A stretch of 64,000 nucleotides of DNA from Pezicula radicicola (Eukaryota; Ascomycota; Leotiomycetes; Helotiales; Dermateaceae): positions 133,383-197,382 of the forward strand of contig PDUO01000072.1 in assembly GCA_003008705.1 (NCBI GenBank), given 5' to 3'. Of the stretch, positions 13,630 through 25,024 are shown one piece after another. The notes under the pieces were generated by a model. It was given only the letters and a program-made list of their open reading frames with translations, was not told the origin of the DNA and ran no database searches. Positions within the stretch are counted from its first letter, which is position 1; the number at the start of each line of letters is the position of its first letter. A program made the translations under genes and the position numbers.

Positions 13630-14050
13630 TTATTATTAATTCTCTTTAATCTTAGACTATAGTATTAGTATAATAAGTACTTTATATAAAAGTATTATTA
13701 CTAGAGTTAAGTAATAGATTATAATATTTATTTTACTTATATAAAGATTCTAATATACTTTATAAGATATATCTCCTAGAAGACTTTATTATTTAATTAT
13801 TCTAATTATTTAAATTAAATAATTCTTATCTTATAAAAGTAATAAGAGATTTAATATAATTTAAATTCTATATACTAGGGTCTATTATTAGAATTAGTTA
13901 TAATAGTTAGTACTCTAAAAGAGAGAGATAGTATATTTAATTTAAAATATTAGAACTTAAATAAATAAAAGGAACTTATTAAATCTTTATACTAGAAAGA
14001 ATTCTACTAATAAGAATCAACTAGGCTTCTATCTAGGATTAATATAACTA
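13630..14050. other. AT-rich spacer between the two retrotransposons
   Basis: About 420 bp of AT-rich DNA with no readable gene. It could be an older RIP-degraded insertion target. Confidence 0.4.
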
Positions 14051-14260
14051 TGACGATCTATACTTGGGCTATAGCTATATAAGTTATAGAGGTAGAAAAT
14101 ATATAGAATTCTAGACTAGGGAGAGAAGAGAGCTTAAGTGAAGCTTAACTATATACACGAAGTGATATTATATAACGGTTCTTAGTAGCTTCTGGCTTAG
14201 AATAACAATCTTCCATTTAACTAGGTCGCTCTAGGAATAGGTATATCGTCAGAACTATTA
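14051..14260 (-). repeat. Left LTR of the chromovirus (3' LTR)
   Basis: Starts tgacgatctatac and ends agaactatta. Compared with the right copy I count 19 differences over 210 aligned positions, all transitions and no gaps. Confidence 0.9.
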
Positions 14261-14265
14261 CATTA

Positions 14266-14277
14266 CCCCCTCCTCTT
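14266..14277 (-). other. Polypurine tract of the chromovirus
   Basis: On the minus strand the bases directly inside the left LTR read aagaggaggggg followed by taatg. A purine run at this place primes plus-strand DNA synthesis in LTR retroelements, and it confirms that the element is oriented right to left. Confidence 0.65.
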
Positions 14278-14394
14278 GAAAAAGCTNNCCCTCGAGTATA
14301 TTTCNATAGGTCTATCATTGTCNAATTCATCGTAATTATCTATACCATCATCATAGTATTGTATCTATTCAAGGAGCTGTCGTAGAGGTCCAGG

Positions 14395-14554
14395 GAGGTT
14401 AGGGTTATCAAGGTAGAACTTTCGGAGTATATAGGGACTATATTTCAAGTTAGATACAGGGTACTATTCGGGATCCTTATTAAAACTAGTCCATTGGATA
14501 TAGTAGAGTAGACTATTACGTAGTTTCTTGACTACAAGGATCTTTTCAACTTCC
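14395..14554 (-). pseudogene. Chromodomain at the Pol C-terminus
   Basis: Reading the minus strand gives EVEKILVVKKLRNSLLYYIQ, then WTSFNKDPE, a stop, YPVSNLKYSP and LRKFYLDNP. This is the chromodomain pattern EVEKIL...YLVKWxGxxxDPxWYPASNLK. The stop (14466-14464) replaces the conserved aromatic cage-region Trp of the WYP string, as expected from TGG to TAG. It belongs to the retrotransposon, not to a host gene. Confidence 0.75.
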
Positions 14555-14999
14555 TATTTATCGTCGTTTATAATAACGATACTTAGTGACTCTTCTAGTT
14601 CTTGGCCGGGTAGTGGGTTATTAGTAGCTTTACGTAGCTTATCTAGTGAGAATACTAGGTAGATATTCATGGATCATGGTAGGTTGATTCTATAACTGTT
14701 TCCTTCCTGGGCTAGTACTAGGTATAGGCTGGCCATTTAGTAGTCTAACTTTCGACTAGGTCTCTGTATCTTCTAGTTCCGTGTTATAATCTATACTTTA
14801 TCCTTTACTTTCTAGTCTATTAGTCGTTAGTATTGGTTTACGTTGTATTGTTTCTTTTCTTATAAGACCTGTAGGATCTCTTTTACCTTTTCCTAGGTGT
14901 TGTATATTCTCCTTATAATATTTTAGGCTTCTATAATATTTAGATATTCTTTTACTATCATTGGTTCTTCTAGTTGATTCTAATCGAAAGATATCCGAG

Positions 15000-15700
15000 G
15001 TAGATATCTATTGAGTAGTTCAAAGGGGGACATTCCAAGGCTTTTATATAGTAGGACTAGTTGGGTATAATCTATGATCAAGAGTAGTTCTGACTAGTCG
15101 TCTTGGTAGTAGCTTATATAGGGTCGGAGTCATTGGTTAATATACTGGTTTATGATTTCGGTCTATCCATCTATCTATATATAGTAGGTAGTCGAAAGCT
15201 TAATCTTTATACCTAAGATTCTATAGAATTCATTCCAGAAGTCTAATATAAATTAGGGTCCTTGGTCCGAAACGATCGATATTAGAGCGCCCTTATACTA
15301 GTATATATTCAAAATATATAGCTAGGTAAGTTCCCGGGTATTCACGGTCTTATAATATAGTATTAATATAGCTTATTTACTGAAGCGATCGATTACTACA
15401 AGGATATTATCGAAACTATACTTATCTTTCGGGAAGGACTTGAAGTCTATAGTAATATATTACCAGGGCCTTTCAGGGATTAGTAATAGGTTCAAGAAAC
15501 CAGGGGTCTTGTCTCGGGGGTTATAGGATCTCCTGTATATATAGTAGTTATCAATATATCTCTTTATATCTAAGACTATTCCTTTCTAGTAGTACTATAT
15601 AGTAAGAAGGGTCGTTGTCTTCTTTGGACTCGGGTATACCATTGATACCTAGTTATAAGATTCCTAAATCAAATATATTCTTAGAGGGAAAGGTTGATTT
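15000..15700 (-). pseudogene. Integrase region of the chromovirus
   Basis: Minus-strand reading shows WYYITIDFKSFPKDKYSFDN, ILVVIDRFSK and SIVSDQGP, matching the first and second catalytic aspartate regions (D and D of DDE) of Ty3/Gypsy integrases, followed further left by sequence resembling the C-terminal integrase region. Stops are frequent. The third catalytic residue region could not be read with confidence. Confidence 0.65.
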
Positions 15701-16749
15701 AACCCGCCGGGCGGGGAATATAGCTTATCTAGTACCACTAAGTACCTTCTCTAAAATAGTAATCTATTGTCTATAGTCCAATCCTGGTCACCTCTTTTAG
15801 CTCTCTTTCTTTCCTTAGTAAGGGTTAGGCTATCTCTGTTTATAGATAAGATTTAGTCTATAATATCGATAGGGGACTCTATAGAGGTAAGGTCTTTGAA
15901 TTCTTCAAATTCATATAGGGTTATATTATTCAGTATCCATGGGTTAAGTTAATCTAGTATAAGTAATATCTAGGTCCGGTACTTACTTTTAGTAATTTCC
16001 TAAGGACCAATATCTTATTCTCTGTATATTAGGGTATTAGTATATTCATTCTTCTTACCGGGTCAGTATATGATCATGAAGAAGAATTTAAACAAGAATT
16101 CTACCTATCGGGCTTATTATAAGTTCAATTACTTAGTCGATATAAAGTATTCTAGGGCCTTATGATCTATGATAATTTGAATTTGATACAGGGATCCCAC
16201 GGTTTCGGCCCTCCAGTGAGAGAGAGACTTGACGATGGCTAGTATTTCCTTGTTATATATCTAGTAGTTCAGTTCTACTAGGGCTATCGTTTTTAAGAAG
16301 TAGGCTACTAGGTACCAATCACCATCAGGTTGTTTCTAGGATAGTATACTAGCCACTACCCTATCAGAGGCATCGGTTTCAATTATAGTTTCGAGTCTAG
16401 GGTTATAGTAGTATAGTATAGGGGTATTTATCAGGGTGTCTTTTAGTCTTCAGAAGGTATTCTTATAATTCTGGTTAAAATCAAAGGAGATTCCTTTTCC
16501 GGTCAACTTAGTCAATGGTCTTACGACTAGACTATAGTCCTTAATAAATTGTTGGTAGAAATTATAGAAACCAAGGAAGGATTACACAGCTCTCATAGTT
16601 CAGGGTACCTTCTAATCTTTTATAACCTTTACTTTCTCAGGGTTAACCTTGATACCGGTCATACTAATGATAAATCCAAGGTATTTCATCTAGGTTATAT
16701 TGAACTTATATTTCTTGATATCAACTTAGAGGCTAGCTTCTCATAGTTA

Positions 16750-17556
16750 TTTAAATACTTTATATATATATATTATATATTCTAGAGGATCTTCTGAGTA
16801 AATCAAGATATCGTCTAAGTAAGTAGTATAGAAGTCATCGAGGTAGTTAAACAAGATATTATTTATATAATACTAGTATATAGTAGGTCTATTTATTAAT
16901 CCAAATAATAGTACTTTATACTTGAATACTCTATAGTAGGTACAGAAGGTAGTTAATTCTTTAGAGTCAGGATAAATTCGAATTTAGTGGAATACTTATT
17001 GAATATCGAGCTTAGTAAAAATCTTAGCCTTATTGATTCGGGCTAAAGTTTCATCAATTAGAGGCAATAGGTACTAGTCCTTCCGGGTAATTATATTCAA
17101 TTTTCGAAAGTCGATATAGAAACAAAGTCTACCATCTAGCTTATAAATAAATAATACGGGAGATACAAAGGGGGCCTAGCTTAGGGCTATAAAGCCTTTT
17201 ACCATGTTTTCTTCTAAGTAAACCTTCATAGCCTTAAACTCAGCAATAGTTATATTATATAGTGGACTAAATCCCAGGGTATTTTCTAATTCTAGTTTGA
17301 TTTTAAAGTTAATATTATAGTATAACGGGAGTATATTAGAAGTAGCCTTAGAGAAGATATCTTCATATATCCTATATTCGTCTAGGAGGTTCTTCTTTAC
17401 TAGACATTCGTCTTCCTCAAGGTCTTCCTTGGCCTTATAGTCTTCAAGGTAGTAGTCGATTTCATAAATACTAGTAATAAACAAGGAGTCTTTCTTCCTT
17501 TTAGTATAAAGGGTATAGGCAGGAGTACTAATTTCAGTAATATCGATAAAGATCAA
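16750..17556 (-). pseudogene. Reverse transcriptase region of the chromovirus
   Basis: The open stretch 17556-17176 reads EYRIYEDIFSKATSNILP, ELENTLGFSPLYN, and YLEENMVKGFIALS, the start of Ty3/Gypsy RT. Beyond the stop it continues APFVSPVLFIYKLDGRLCFY and IDFRK (finger region). The catalytic YLDDILI box is intact at about 16825-16803, preceded by NYLDDFYTT. The frame is interrupted by TAG at the expected Gln of LSQAPF. Confidence 0.8.
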
Positions 17557-18699
17557 TTTATAGGCCTCTTCTTATTCACCGTTATTATCCGATATATCTA
17601 TTCCTTCTAGGTAGTATATACTATAAAGTTCATATTCCATAGTTCTTATATTATTACAAACATCCTATTTATAGGTTCTTTTTCTAAGGGAGGGGATCTA
17701 GTAAGTTCTTTTTCTTTTAGTAGTCGGTGGTAGTTGTACTACTTAGTTATTTCCCCCGCTAGGTAGGTTAACCAGTTCTCCATACTTTAGTTCTATAGTA
17801 TTTCCCTGGGTAGCTATAGGAAATAGTTCCTTATACTTTAGTATCTTCTAGGGCTAGGAACTAGTATATCCTGCTTTTCTTCGAGTATCCTCGATTATAA
17901 ATAGCTTTTCCCTATAGTCTATATCCTTCTAGAAGAGTAGGTCTAGTTGATACTTCTCGTCGTCGATTCATTCTAAATCTATCTATATCTCTTGGGCGAA
18001 GTATAGCATCGGTAGTATATCTAATAGCTATTCCAGGACTTGGTTAGCTACTTATAGGTTGATTCCGAAGTAGGACAACTATTTCCTTCTAAGGATTAAG
18101 TCGTATTTTCCGAGGTTAAGTATATAGAAGGGTATACTATATAGTCATCTCCTATCTATATATAAGATTAGTTAGACAAAGTATATAATAGGTTTTCTAG
18201 GTTTTCCGTTATAACCTCTTACTTAGAATAACAAGGGGAGTTCTTCTAGTTCAATTTCATAGAATCATTATAGTTTCTTAAAGTATTAGGAGTCTATAAA
18301 GAGATACCTATTTACTCCAGTATTATATAGAGTATTGGTTAAGAAAGCAATTCCATTATATACTAATATACAGGGAATAGTAAAAGCCTATCTACCCATC
18401 AATCATCTTAAGTCAATTTTGTATAATACTTCACGTCCTAGAGGGGAGTCTTTCTCTAGAACTCTTCGTTTCCCGATTCGTCGACTTCATTCAGGCTTAC
18501 TTTCTTATATAGGTAAACTCTAGCTATATATCCGGTCTCCTTATAGACAAAGTACCTACCTTCATTCAAGAGTTTCTATTTCTCAGTATCCTCGTAGATA
18601 GGGCACAGGCGAGTACTAGTACTATATTCTTGATCTAGAACAGTAGTAGTTCCTGGGCCGCCCAGGGTCATTGTTTTCTCACTGGTAGGCCTTCACCAG

Positions 18700-19330
18700 C
18701 TACTAGTACCTTCTAGTTTCTTGGTTCCGGGATCTTTCTTTACTTCCCTACTATAGAAATATTTCTCACGAGTATCTACCAAGTACAATACCTTGTCAGT
18801 GGTAATACAGTATTTAGCTAGACTCTCATAGTCTATAAGTAAGGGGTATAGGGGTATTATCGAATAGGTAAGGTCGATAGTTATTTATTCTATAATCATA
18901 GGTCGGAGCTTACTTTCATGGATCTAGGCAAGTCCAGTAAGTCTTATAAAGTTAGAGTAGAATTTAGCGAAGGTCTTATCCTTCTATATATATCACTTCC
19001 GGAATTTACAGCGAGTATCCTCTATAGTATCCTTATTATTATAAATACTAGCGAGGTACTCTAGTATCTCTTCTATATCCTTAAAGAGTTGGTTCTTATT
19101 AGCCTTTAGTCTATACTTAGAAAGTAAGTAGCCTTGGGCTTTTAGAGTAGTATAGTTAAAGATATAGAGTATACAGGTATCCTTATTCAGGAAATAGTCT
19201 TGGTTTATCTTAAGCTTTCCTTCAACTTAGATTCTCTATAAATCAAAGGAAGGGTCTAAGCTATCCGAGAATATAGGTAGATCTAGGAGAGCTTGGGTTC
19301 TATAGTTTAGGTATCCTTCCGCCTCGATAG
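18700..19330 (-). pseudogene. Gag-like region of the chromovirus
   Basis: Minus-strand reading includes KLKINQDYFLNKDTCILYIF, LKAQGYLLSKYRLKANKNQL and FRKWYIQKDKTFAKFYSNFI, the layout of Ty3/Gypsy capsid (a kinked helical domain with LxxNxDxFxxxxxxxxY and FAKFYxxF). Stops occur. A zinc knuckle is expected near 18500 but I could not read one with confidence. Confidence 0.55.
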
Positions 19331-19920
19331 AGGGAATAGCTACTCCTATAGGTATTTAGTATACTACAGTCAGGGCCTTGACTAACTCTACGATAAGGCT
19401 ATTCTAGTTATTTAGTTCTGGTTCAAGTAAAGGTCTAGACCTATCCCGGGCTCAGGCTTCCGCCTCAGCCTCAAGTAATAGTTGAGCTAGTTCTGAGTTC
19501 TCTCGATGCAACTATTCGATTTCTGTGTCTAGTTCTATACTAGGTTCTAGGTCCCCTGCCGGGGTAGTCCAGGAAGTAGATAATACCGATGGTTTAGCCG
19601 TAGTACTGGCGGCTTCCTTTCCTTTTCGAGGCGGAGCTATAGTTTTAGTTGTATAGGTCCCTTGGGTCGTGGTTTCAGAGGTTCTTTTTTTTCATGGTTA
19701 AATAGATATCTAGGTCTTTTGGGAGTCCAAGGTTCGGGTTCTGGTTTTCTAGTCTTATAGTTCTTTCCTGAAGTAATTCGGAGCTTCGAGTTCTGGTTCT
19801 GGGGTTCTGTTCTATACCTATATATATCGAGGTGGTTATGGTTCTGATTTAAGTTCTAGCTCTTTCGTTCAGGATATTATATTTCCTTCCCAGGAGTAGT
19901 TCAGCGAGTCTAGAATAATA

Positions 19921-20130
19921 TAACGATCTATACTTGGGCTACAGCTATATAAGTTATAGAGGTAGAAAATATATAGAATTCTAGACTAGGGAGAGAAGAG
20001 AGCTTAAGTGAAGCTTAACTATATACACGAAGTGATATTACGTGACGGTTCTTAGCGGCTTCTAGCTTGGAATAACAATCTTCCATTTAACTGGGTTACT
20101 CTGGGAATAGGCACGTCGTCAGAACCGTCA
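19921..20130 (-). repeat. Right LTR of the chromovirus (5' LTR)
   Basis: Starts taacgatctatac and ends agaaccgtca. The first two bases (ta) correspond to tg in the left copy, a G-to-A change. This copy keeps ACCGTCA where the left has ACTATTA, so both copies have been hit at different sites. No convincing target-site duplication is visible. Confidence 0.9.
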
Positions 20131-20823
20131 CAATAACAAGTGATCTTTATAGCGTCTATTTAACTACATCTTCTAAATAGAAATGTTTAATGGTATTTAC
20201 TACATTTGGTATAGTGTATAGGTTTCCAGTTGTGATTTAATCCTTCTTATTGGCGACGCAAGGAAGAAAGACAGGAGAATGAAGAAATCAAGGATGGAAT
20301 AAAAGTCGAGATTTGATACTCCTAAACACTCAAAGACAAGACATTTTGGGAAAGAGCTTTTTGATTTGCAATAAGGGTACCTGTAAATGCTCCTGGGTGC
20401 GCGATATGATTCTAAGGAAACAAACAACTGAACTGCTAGATTGAGATAATCACGTATAAAAGCCTCGATTTACAGAATCCAGGTTCCCTAAAAGAGCTTT
20501 AGGTACAGAGTAGCCATACTCGGGACCCGTCATTATCACAGATGAACGGATTCTGGTATTAAGCATTTCTAGAGAAGGCAGCTGATAGTGGTCTTGCCTT
20601 TCCCTCAACGGTAAACATCACTATATAACAGACGAGGATAGCTACTGCTGACCTGGTTCAGAGATCCGGTAGTACGCACAGTATTGTGGCCAGGAGTGAA
20701 CGTAAACCACAGATTCCCACGTCGTGGGCGTGTGTCGAATATCACATTCTGCATGGCGTACTTCGTAGTCCGACGAACCCATTTTTGCAATCGCTGAGGC
20801 TACCAGGGAATGGTTTCGCCCTT
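20131..20823. other. No gene recognised; SDR 3' end
   Basis: Non-coding as far as I can see, except that 20823-20800 still encodes the last seven codons of the SDR family (KGETIPW and its stop) beyond a premature stop. Confidence 0.5.
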
Positions 20824-21797
20824 CTAATCCAAGAAAGAGCCCGACATTTCGGGCACCAACTTGTCGATGATGTTTACCATTCCAGTGCATGATTCTTCGA
20901 TATCCACGCGGCCTCGCCAACCTGTGAGCCTTGTCTTGATGAAGCCAGGCTCGAACGCGAGTGTTGTAACTGGAATATTGTCTTGCTGGAAGTCGAGTGC
21001 GAGTGTCTTGACTTGCTGGTTGGCAGCAGCTTTGGCCATACGATAGCCGATGACTTCTCCATCATGATCCGGTGCTAAAAGCAAAGTCAGTCAACAAACA
21101 GGGTACTGCTCAAAATAAACAGGAACCTCCCATACTCCCTGACTTAGATGTGATATAAATCAGCTTCCCCGTCCCATCCTTCGTAATCAAGGGTAGAAAC
21201 TGTTTAGCAACAAGGAAGGGACCCTGTATTATCAGCTAGGATACCGCAGGGCTCGAGGATACGTACGACCACCATGACCTGAAATCTCTCCATCAAGTCA
21301 TCCTGTCCATGGATATGCCACTCAAGTGGGCGAACATTGATGCCTGAATTCGATTCAGATACTGAAGCGTCTAGGGAATGAAGATAGGTGAGAGTTACCA
21401 CCACAGTTGACAAGGACATCTAGAGACACTTTTTTTGTCGTGAGATCAGCTGCCGCTGACTTGATGGTGTCCTCGTCCTTGTAGTCTATCTGAATAATGT
21501 CGGAATTTGTTTCTTTTAGCTGTAGCGCGTCGGAAAAGATTGATATGGCTTGGATAGAGAAGATATGAAGCAGAGATGAACTGCTGCTAAACGACTTACA
21601 TCCGCAATGGAGGGATCACTAGCATTGAAAGTTTCGAGGCGAACAGAGCCAATAGTGTGCCATCCTCGGGCCTTAAAGGTCCGGATTAGCTGAAGCTCAA
21701 TGCCACGGTTGGCACCTGGCGTATTCGAAATCAGCTCAGAGACTTGAACGAAAAACGCAACAGGTGATGATTTACCAACGACCAACACAGTCTTCAT
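20824..21797 (-). CDS. Short-chain dehydrogenase/reductase, six exons, stop eight codons early
   Basis: A classical NAD(P)-dependent SDR. Exons as I read them: 21797-21776, 21715-21600, 21519-21399, 21343-21267, 21223-21127, 21074-20824, joined by GT-AG introns of 43-80 bp with phases that add up to 227 codons. Visible motifs are the Rossmann start KTVLVVG-GANRGIE, the structural NCGG, the catalytic Ser in YITSKSGSMG, and the catalytic pair YRMAK. The C-terminus FEPGFIKTRLTGW is typical. Translation ends at FLD; directly behind the TAG the frame still reads KGETIPW and a second stop at 20802-20800, so a Trp codon became TAG. Loss of eight residues may be tolerated, so I keep it as a gene. Substrate cannot be told. 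It is the least damaged member of the 20-47 kb block. Confidence 0.8.
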
Positions 21798-23639
21798 TGC
21801 CTTTGCAGTCTTGAGTTGTGGTCTAAGGGAATGTTTCGATAGATTGAGCTCCAAGGAATAAATTCAAACACTTCAATGACTTCTTGTTATCAAGGTTAGA
21901 AAGTGAGGCTGTCATTAGGCGTCGATGCACTTGCTGCCTTTGGGCAGTACAGCATGCAGCAGTCAACCATCTCAGCTCAGCCACAGCCACTTTTCGAAAG
22001 GTGTGGTATGGTGTTTCGATGCTGTGCCTAAGCGCCGCTGGCCAACCAATCGGTCTCTTATCCCGTGCTAGGATTTTCAAGGCCCAACAACACGAGTGAA
22101 TCACGACTCACGAGTTCTACCTTCTTTACATAACATTAAAGTAAACTAAAACTCATTTTTAACAAGCTAGAACTAATATCACTCCGAATCATAATAGCCG
22201 CCATTCATAAGTTTCTCTTCACTAAAACTTCAATAGCCCTGTTTCCCCAAACAATCAACAGGCCTAGGATAAATACTATACTTAGACTACTTATCTCCCC
22301 CAGAATTGGCAAGAAATTTAAATGTTTCGTGAAGCTACACATATATTCATTACACTAGCTCCTATATACGGTAAATACTACACAATCGAGGCTGACGTAA
22401 ATCAAATCTTTCCGAGCGCGATAAGGACAAGTTTAGGTAGACTACTAGACCGTCTCCCGAGGACAGTCCATCTACATGCCTGAGATTTAGACAAGGCGAG
22501 ATGGTGTATTGATTTTAGGCCGCTCTTCACACACTTCTGGCGTATGCAAGTAGCTGACAACTTAGATTTCGCCCCGTTCTCAGAGACTGAATTCATTAAT
22601 GTGTCTACGCCAGTCTAAGAGATAATCTAACACGGCACGGGAACAGTATATTGCTCTAACAGCAAGTCAGAGCGTGAGGTTCAGCGCCTCCAAGCCATAA
22701 AAAGCCCCCGAAAAGCTGCAAAAGCCCCGAAACGCGTACTCCAGTTGACTCCCGTTCGAAAACCACTTTACGGCCCCGCTGCTTGGGATCTTGTCAGCCG
22801 AAGAGATACCTACAAGATGCAGACAAGACGGGAATGCGGCTGAGATAGAGAAAGGCAGGAGAGGCTGGGCTGGGCTGCTGTCTCCGAGTTTCAGTTCATG
22901 CGTGAATCGCCCCGGGTTTAGTCTGGCATCGACAGATTTGCATTTAAAAGGACTTGTTGTAATGTCTTGCCTGCCTATTAACCACGGCGTCAAATTTTGG
23001 CCCGCAAAATCGCAGGCCGCAGTAGCAGCCTGGTGAAACAAAATGAGTTTATCAAGGCCTTGTAGCGCTCTTCAAACTCTCAAATTAATCCCAACCCCCG
23101 GGCCGCGCCGTCATATTGATAGTCTCTTGTCTTGATCTGTTGTATGTTACTCGATTGGGCTTTTACCTCTACTTTAGCCTTCAGAAAAAGGGCTTCCCGG
23201 CTCAAGAGGTCGATAAGTTACTCACCACCACGTAAAGAATAGCAGCTTCCAGCCGGGAAAGTCGGCCTGAACATCCACAAAATACAAGTGAGTATCATCT
23301 CAAAGACAAAAACATCAGTCACTTTTTCCTGGTTTGAACTATGGCTCCTTTCAATCATTCATCGCCACAAGTCTGCCGAGATCACCAACACCGTCCTCAG
23401 TATCGAGAAATGACGAAGAGAAGGTGCTAATTATCATAAACGCGTTGCAATCGCCACCTTTCCCTCGACCGCCAGATCCATAAACTCAGAATCAAGGAAC
23501 CTTACCAACAAAGGTAGAGTGAATCTTACACAAAATTTCACAAAATATTGACTTGCATCCAAACTCACCCTTGCTTCGCCCGGATCCAGGGTTTAGCCAG
23601 TTAGTATTCATACGGGGTTTTACTATAAATCACTAGGTG
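21798..23639. other. No gene recognised
   Basis: Contains frames up to about 124 codons (22667-23041 minus), but without motifs, codon pattern or splice context that convinces me. Around 22680-23110 the sequence is more GC-rich than its surroundings. Confidence 0.4.
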
Positions 23640-24875
23640 AAAGTATTAGGTTTATTTTACTTTGTTGACCTGGAATACTTTAGGAGGTACCTCGATTTCC
23701 TTTCAACAGCCAATACTTATTACAATCTTCCTGTGCTACCATCTATAACAGATAGTATTCTTCGGCTCCGAATCATAGACATTTTTAAGAGGTAAGCCTC
23801 TCTTTCTGATCAAAGCGTCAGATCTATACACCAGGAAGAACTACGTGTAGTTAGAAACTATCAGAAGCAGCTCGGACAGAATGGGATATCAGGAGAAACT
23901 ATCGTTCGGCGCTTCTCGGTGCATGGTGGAATCACGTTTAGCACGGAACACGACATCTCCATTACTGTTAAGAAGTCGATGTCGGACAATAAGGGCTGGA
24001 CGGTTTAGTGCGACCCTTTTCAAGACGAGTCTTAGCTAACATTCAAAAGTAATAATTTGGTCAGATGTCGGCGGACCTCTGAATCGCTGTCCAGAAGAAC
24101 CATGGCTGAATCACCATCATTCTTACCATCACTCTTATGAGCTACAGGCGTTTTGTGTTCCGACAACAGTTCATCGGCCATACGTAGCCCTCCTCAGTCG
24201 CCGCGCGAAGCCTCAGACAATGTCTCCCAACCAGACAGACAGACAGAGAATTTATTCCAATCAGCGAGTCTTCTTCCAGAGCACTACGGCTCGACGCTAG
24301 ATTTGGAGGCAATGAGAGTAGATGCCTTCTATGCTCTGTCAGAGCTATTCATATTTGTAGCGACTTCCGAGAAACAGTTCCTGAACTCCATGGAATTTCG
24401 GGTCAACAATGAGATTTACTCCACAAAAAATGGAACAGACTTCTCAATTGCTAACTTCAAACATTCGAGGGAGCTTTTGGACTCCCATTCGCAGATTCTT
24501 GAAGAGACACTGAGATTCCTTAAAAAGAGAGATTCGAAGCACGAAGGGGTGATCAAAGATCTCGAATATCTCTTATCCCGTGCTCAAAAATTGTCAAAGC
24601 GGTGCCTTGAAGGAGTGAGTCTTATCACAAATGATGTTATGCTTCAAGAGTCACGGAAGGCTATGGACCAGGGAGAACAGACGAAGACACTCACTTTATT
24701 AGCTTTCTTCTACCTCCCTATAACACTCGCAACCAGTTTTTTTTTTGGAATGAATTTCAAGCAATTTGGTCAAGGAGACTTGAGTATATGGATTGGGATC
24801 CTTGTTAGTGGGCTATTGTTGTTTCTGCAGTATTTGGCATATATTTTGAAGGGGCCAATCATCAACCAGTGGTAG
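23640..24875 (+). pseudogene. CorA-like magnesium-transporter-family protein, disrupted
   Basis: The 3' part (24153-24875) is an open frame ending in two membrane helices: LTLLAFFYLPITLATSFF with the CorA signature FGMNF at the end of the first, then a second helix and a short tail. Upstream of the helices is a long charged helical region (SRELLDSHSQILEETLRFLK), as in the CorA stalk. There is no ATG for this frame; earlier coding sequence lies in other frames: DLEYFRRYLDFLSTANTYYN (23667 on), RVVRNYQKQLGQNGISGET and GWTV-stop-CDPFQDES-stop-LTFKSNN. The two TAG (24006-24008, 24033-24035) sit at probable Trp codons. Fungal CorA-like proteins of this layout are common and of uncertain ion specificity. 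Frame changes plus TAGs argue for a pseudogene. Confidence 0.65.
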
Positions 24876-25024
24876 GCGTGGAAGAACTCTCGTATATAGG
24901 CTACATTCATGTATCCCCATTATTCCTTCTGTATGGAAGACCCAAATTAGACTTTTGAATGCACTGGCAAGTTGCAATCCTTTCTACCATTCCCTACTTG
25001 CTCTCAGGTCTATCCAAAGCTGTC

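Larger units (their letters stand above)
14051..20130 (-). mobile_element. Ty3/Gypsy chromovirus-type LTR retrotransposon
   Basis: A 6.08-kb element between two 210-bp LTRs, coding on the minus strand. Read right to left it carries gag (about 19330-18700), a protease/RT part including an uninterrupted 126-codon frame (17556-17176), the RT active site YLDDILI (about 16825-16803), integrase motifs (ITIDFKSFPK and VSDQGP, about 15450-15250) and a C-terminal chromodomain (about 14554-14395). Many codons are broken by TAG/TAA, so it is not autonomous, but it is far less eroded than the neighbouring Copia element. Domain order RT-RNaseH-integrase-chromodomain is that of chromoviruses, whose chromodomain is thought to target insertion to heterochromatin. 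Confidence 0.88.

Noticed and set aside
22667..23041. 124-codon minus-strand frame
   Set aside because: No motif, no homologous look and an overlapping plus-strand frame of similar quality; region is locally GC-rich, which lengthens chance frames.
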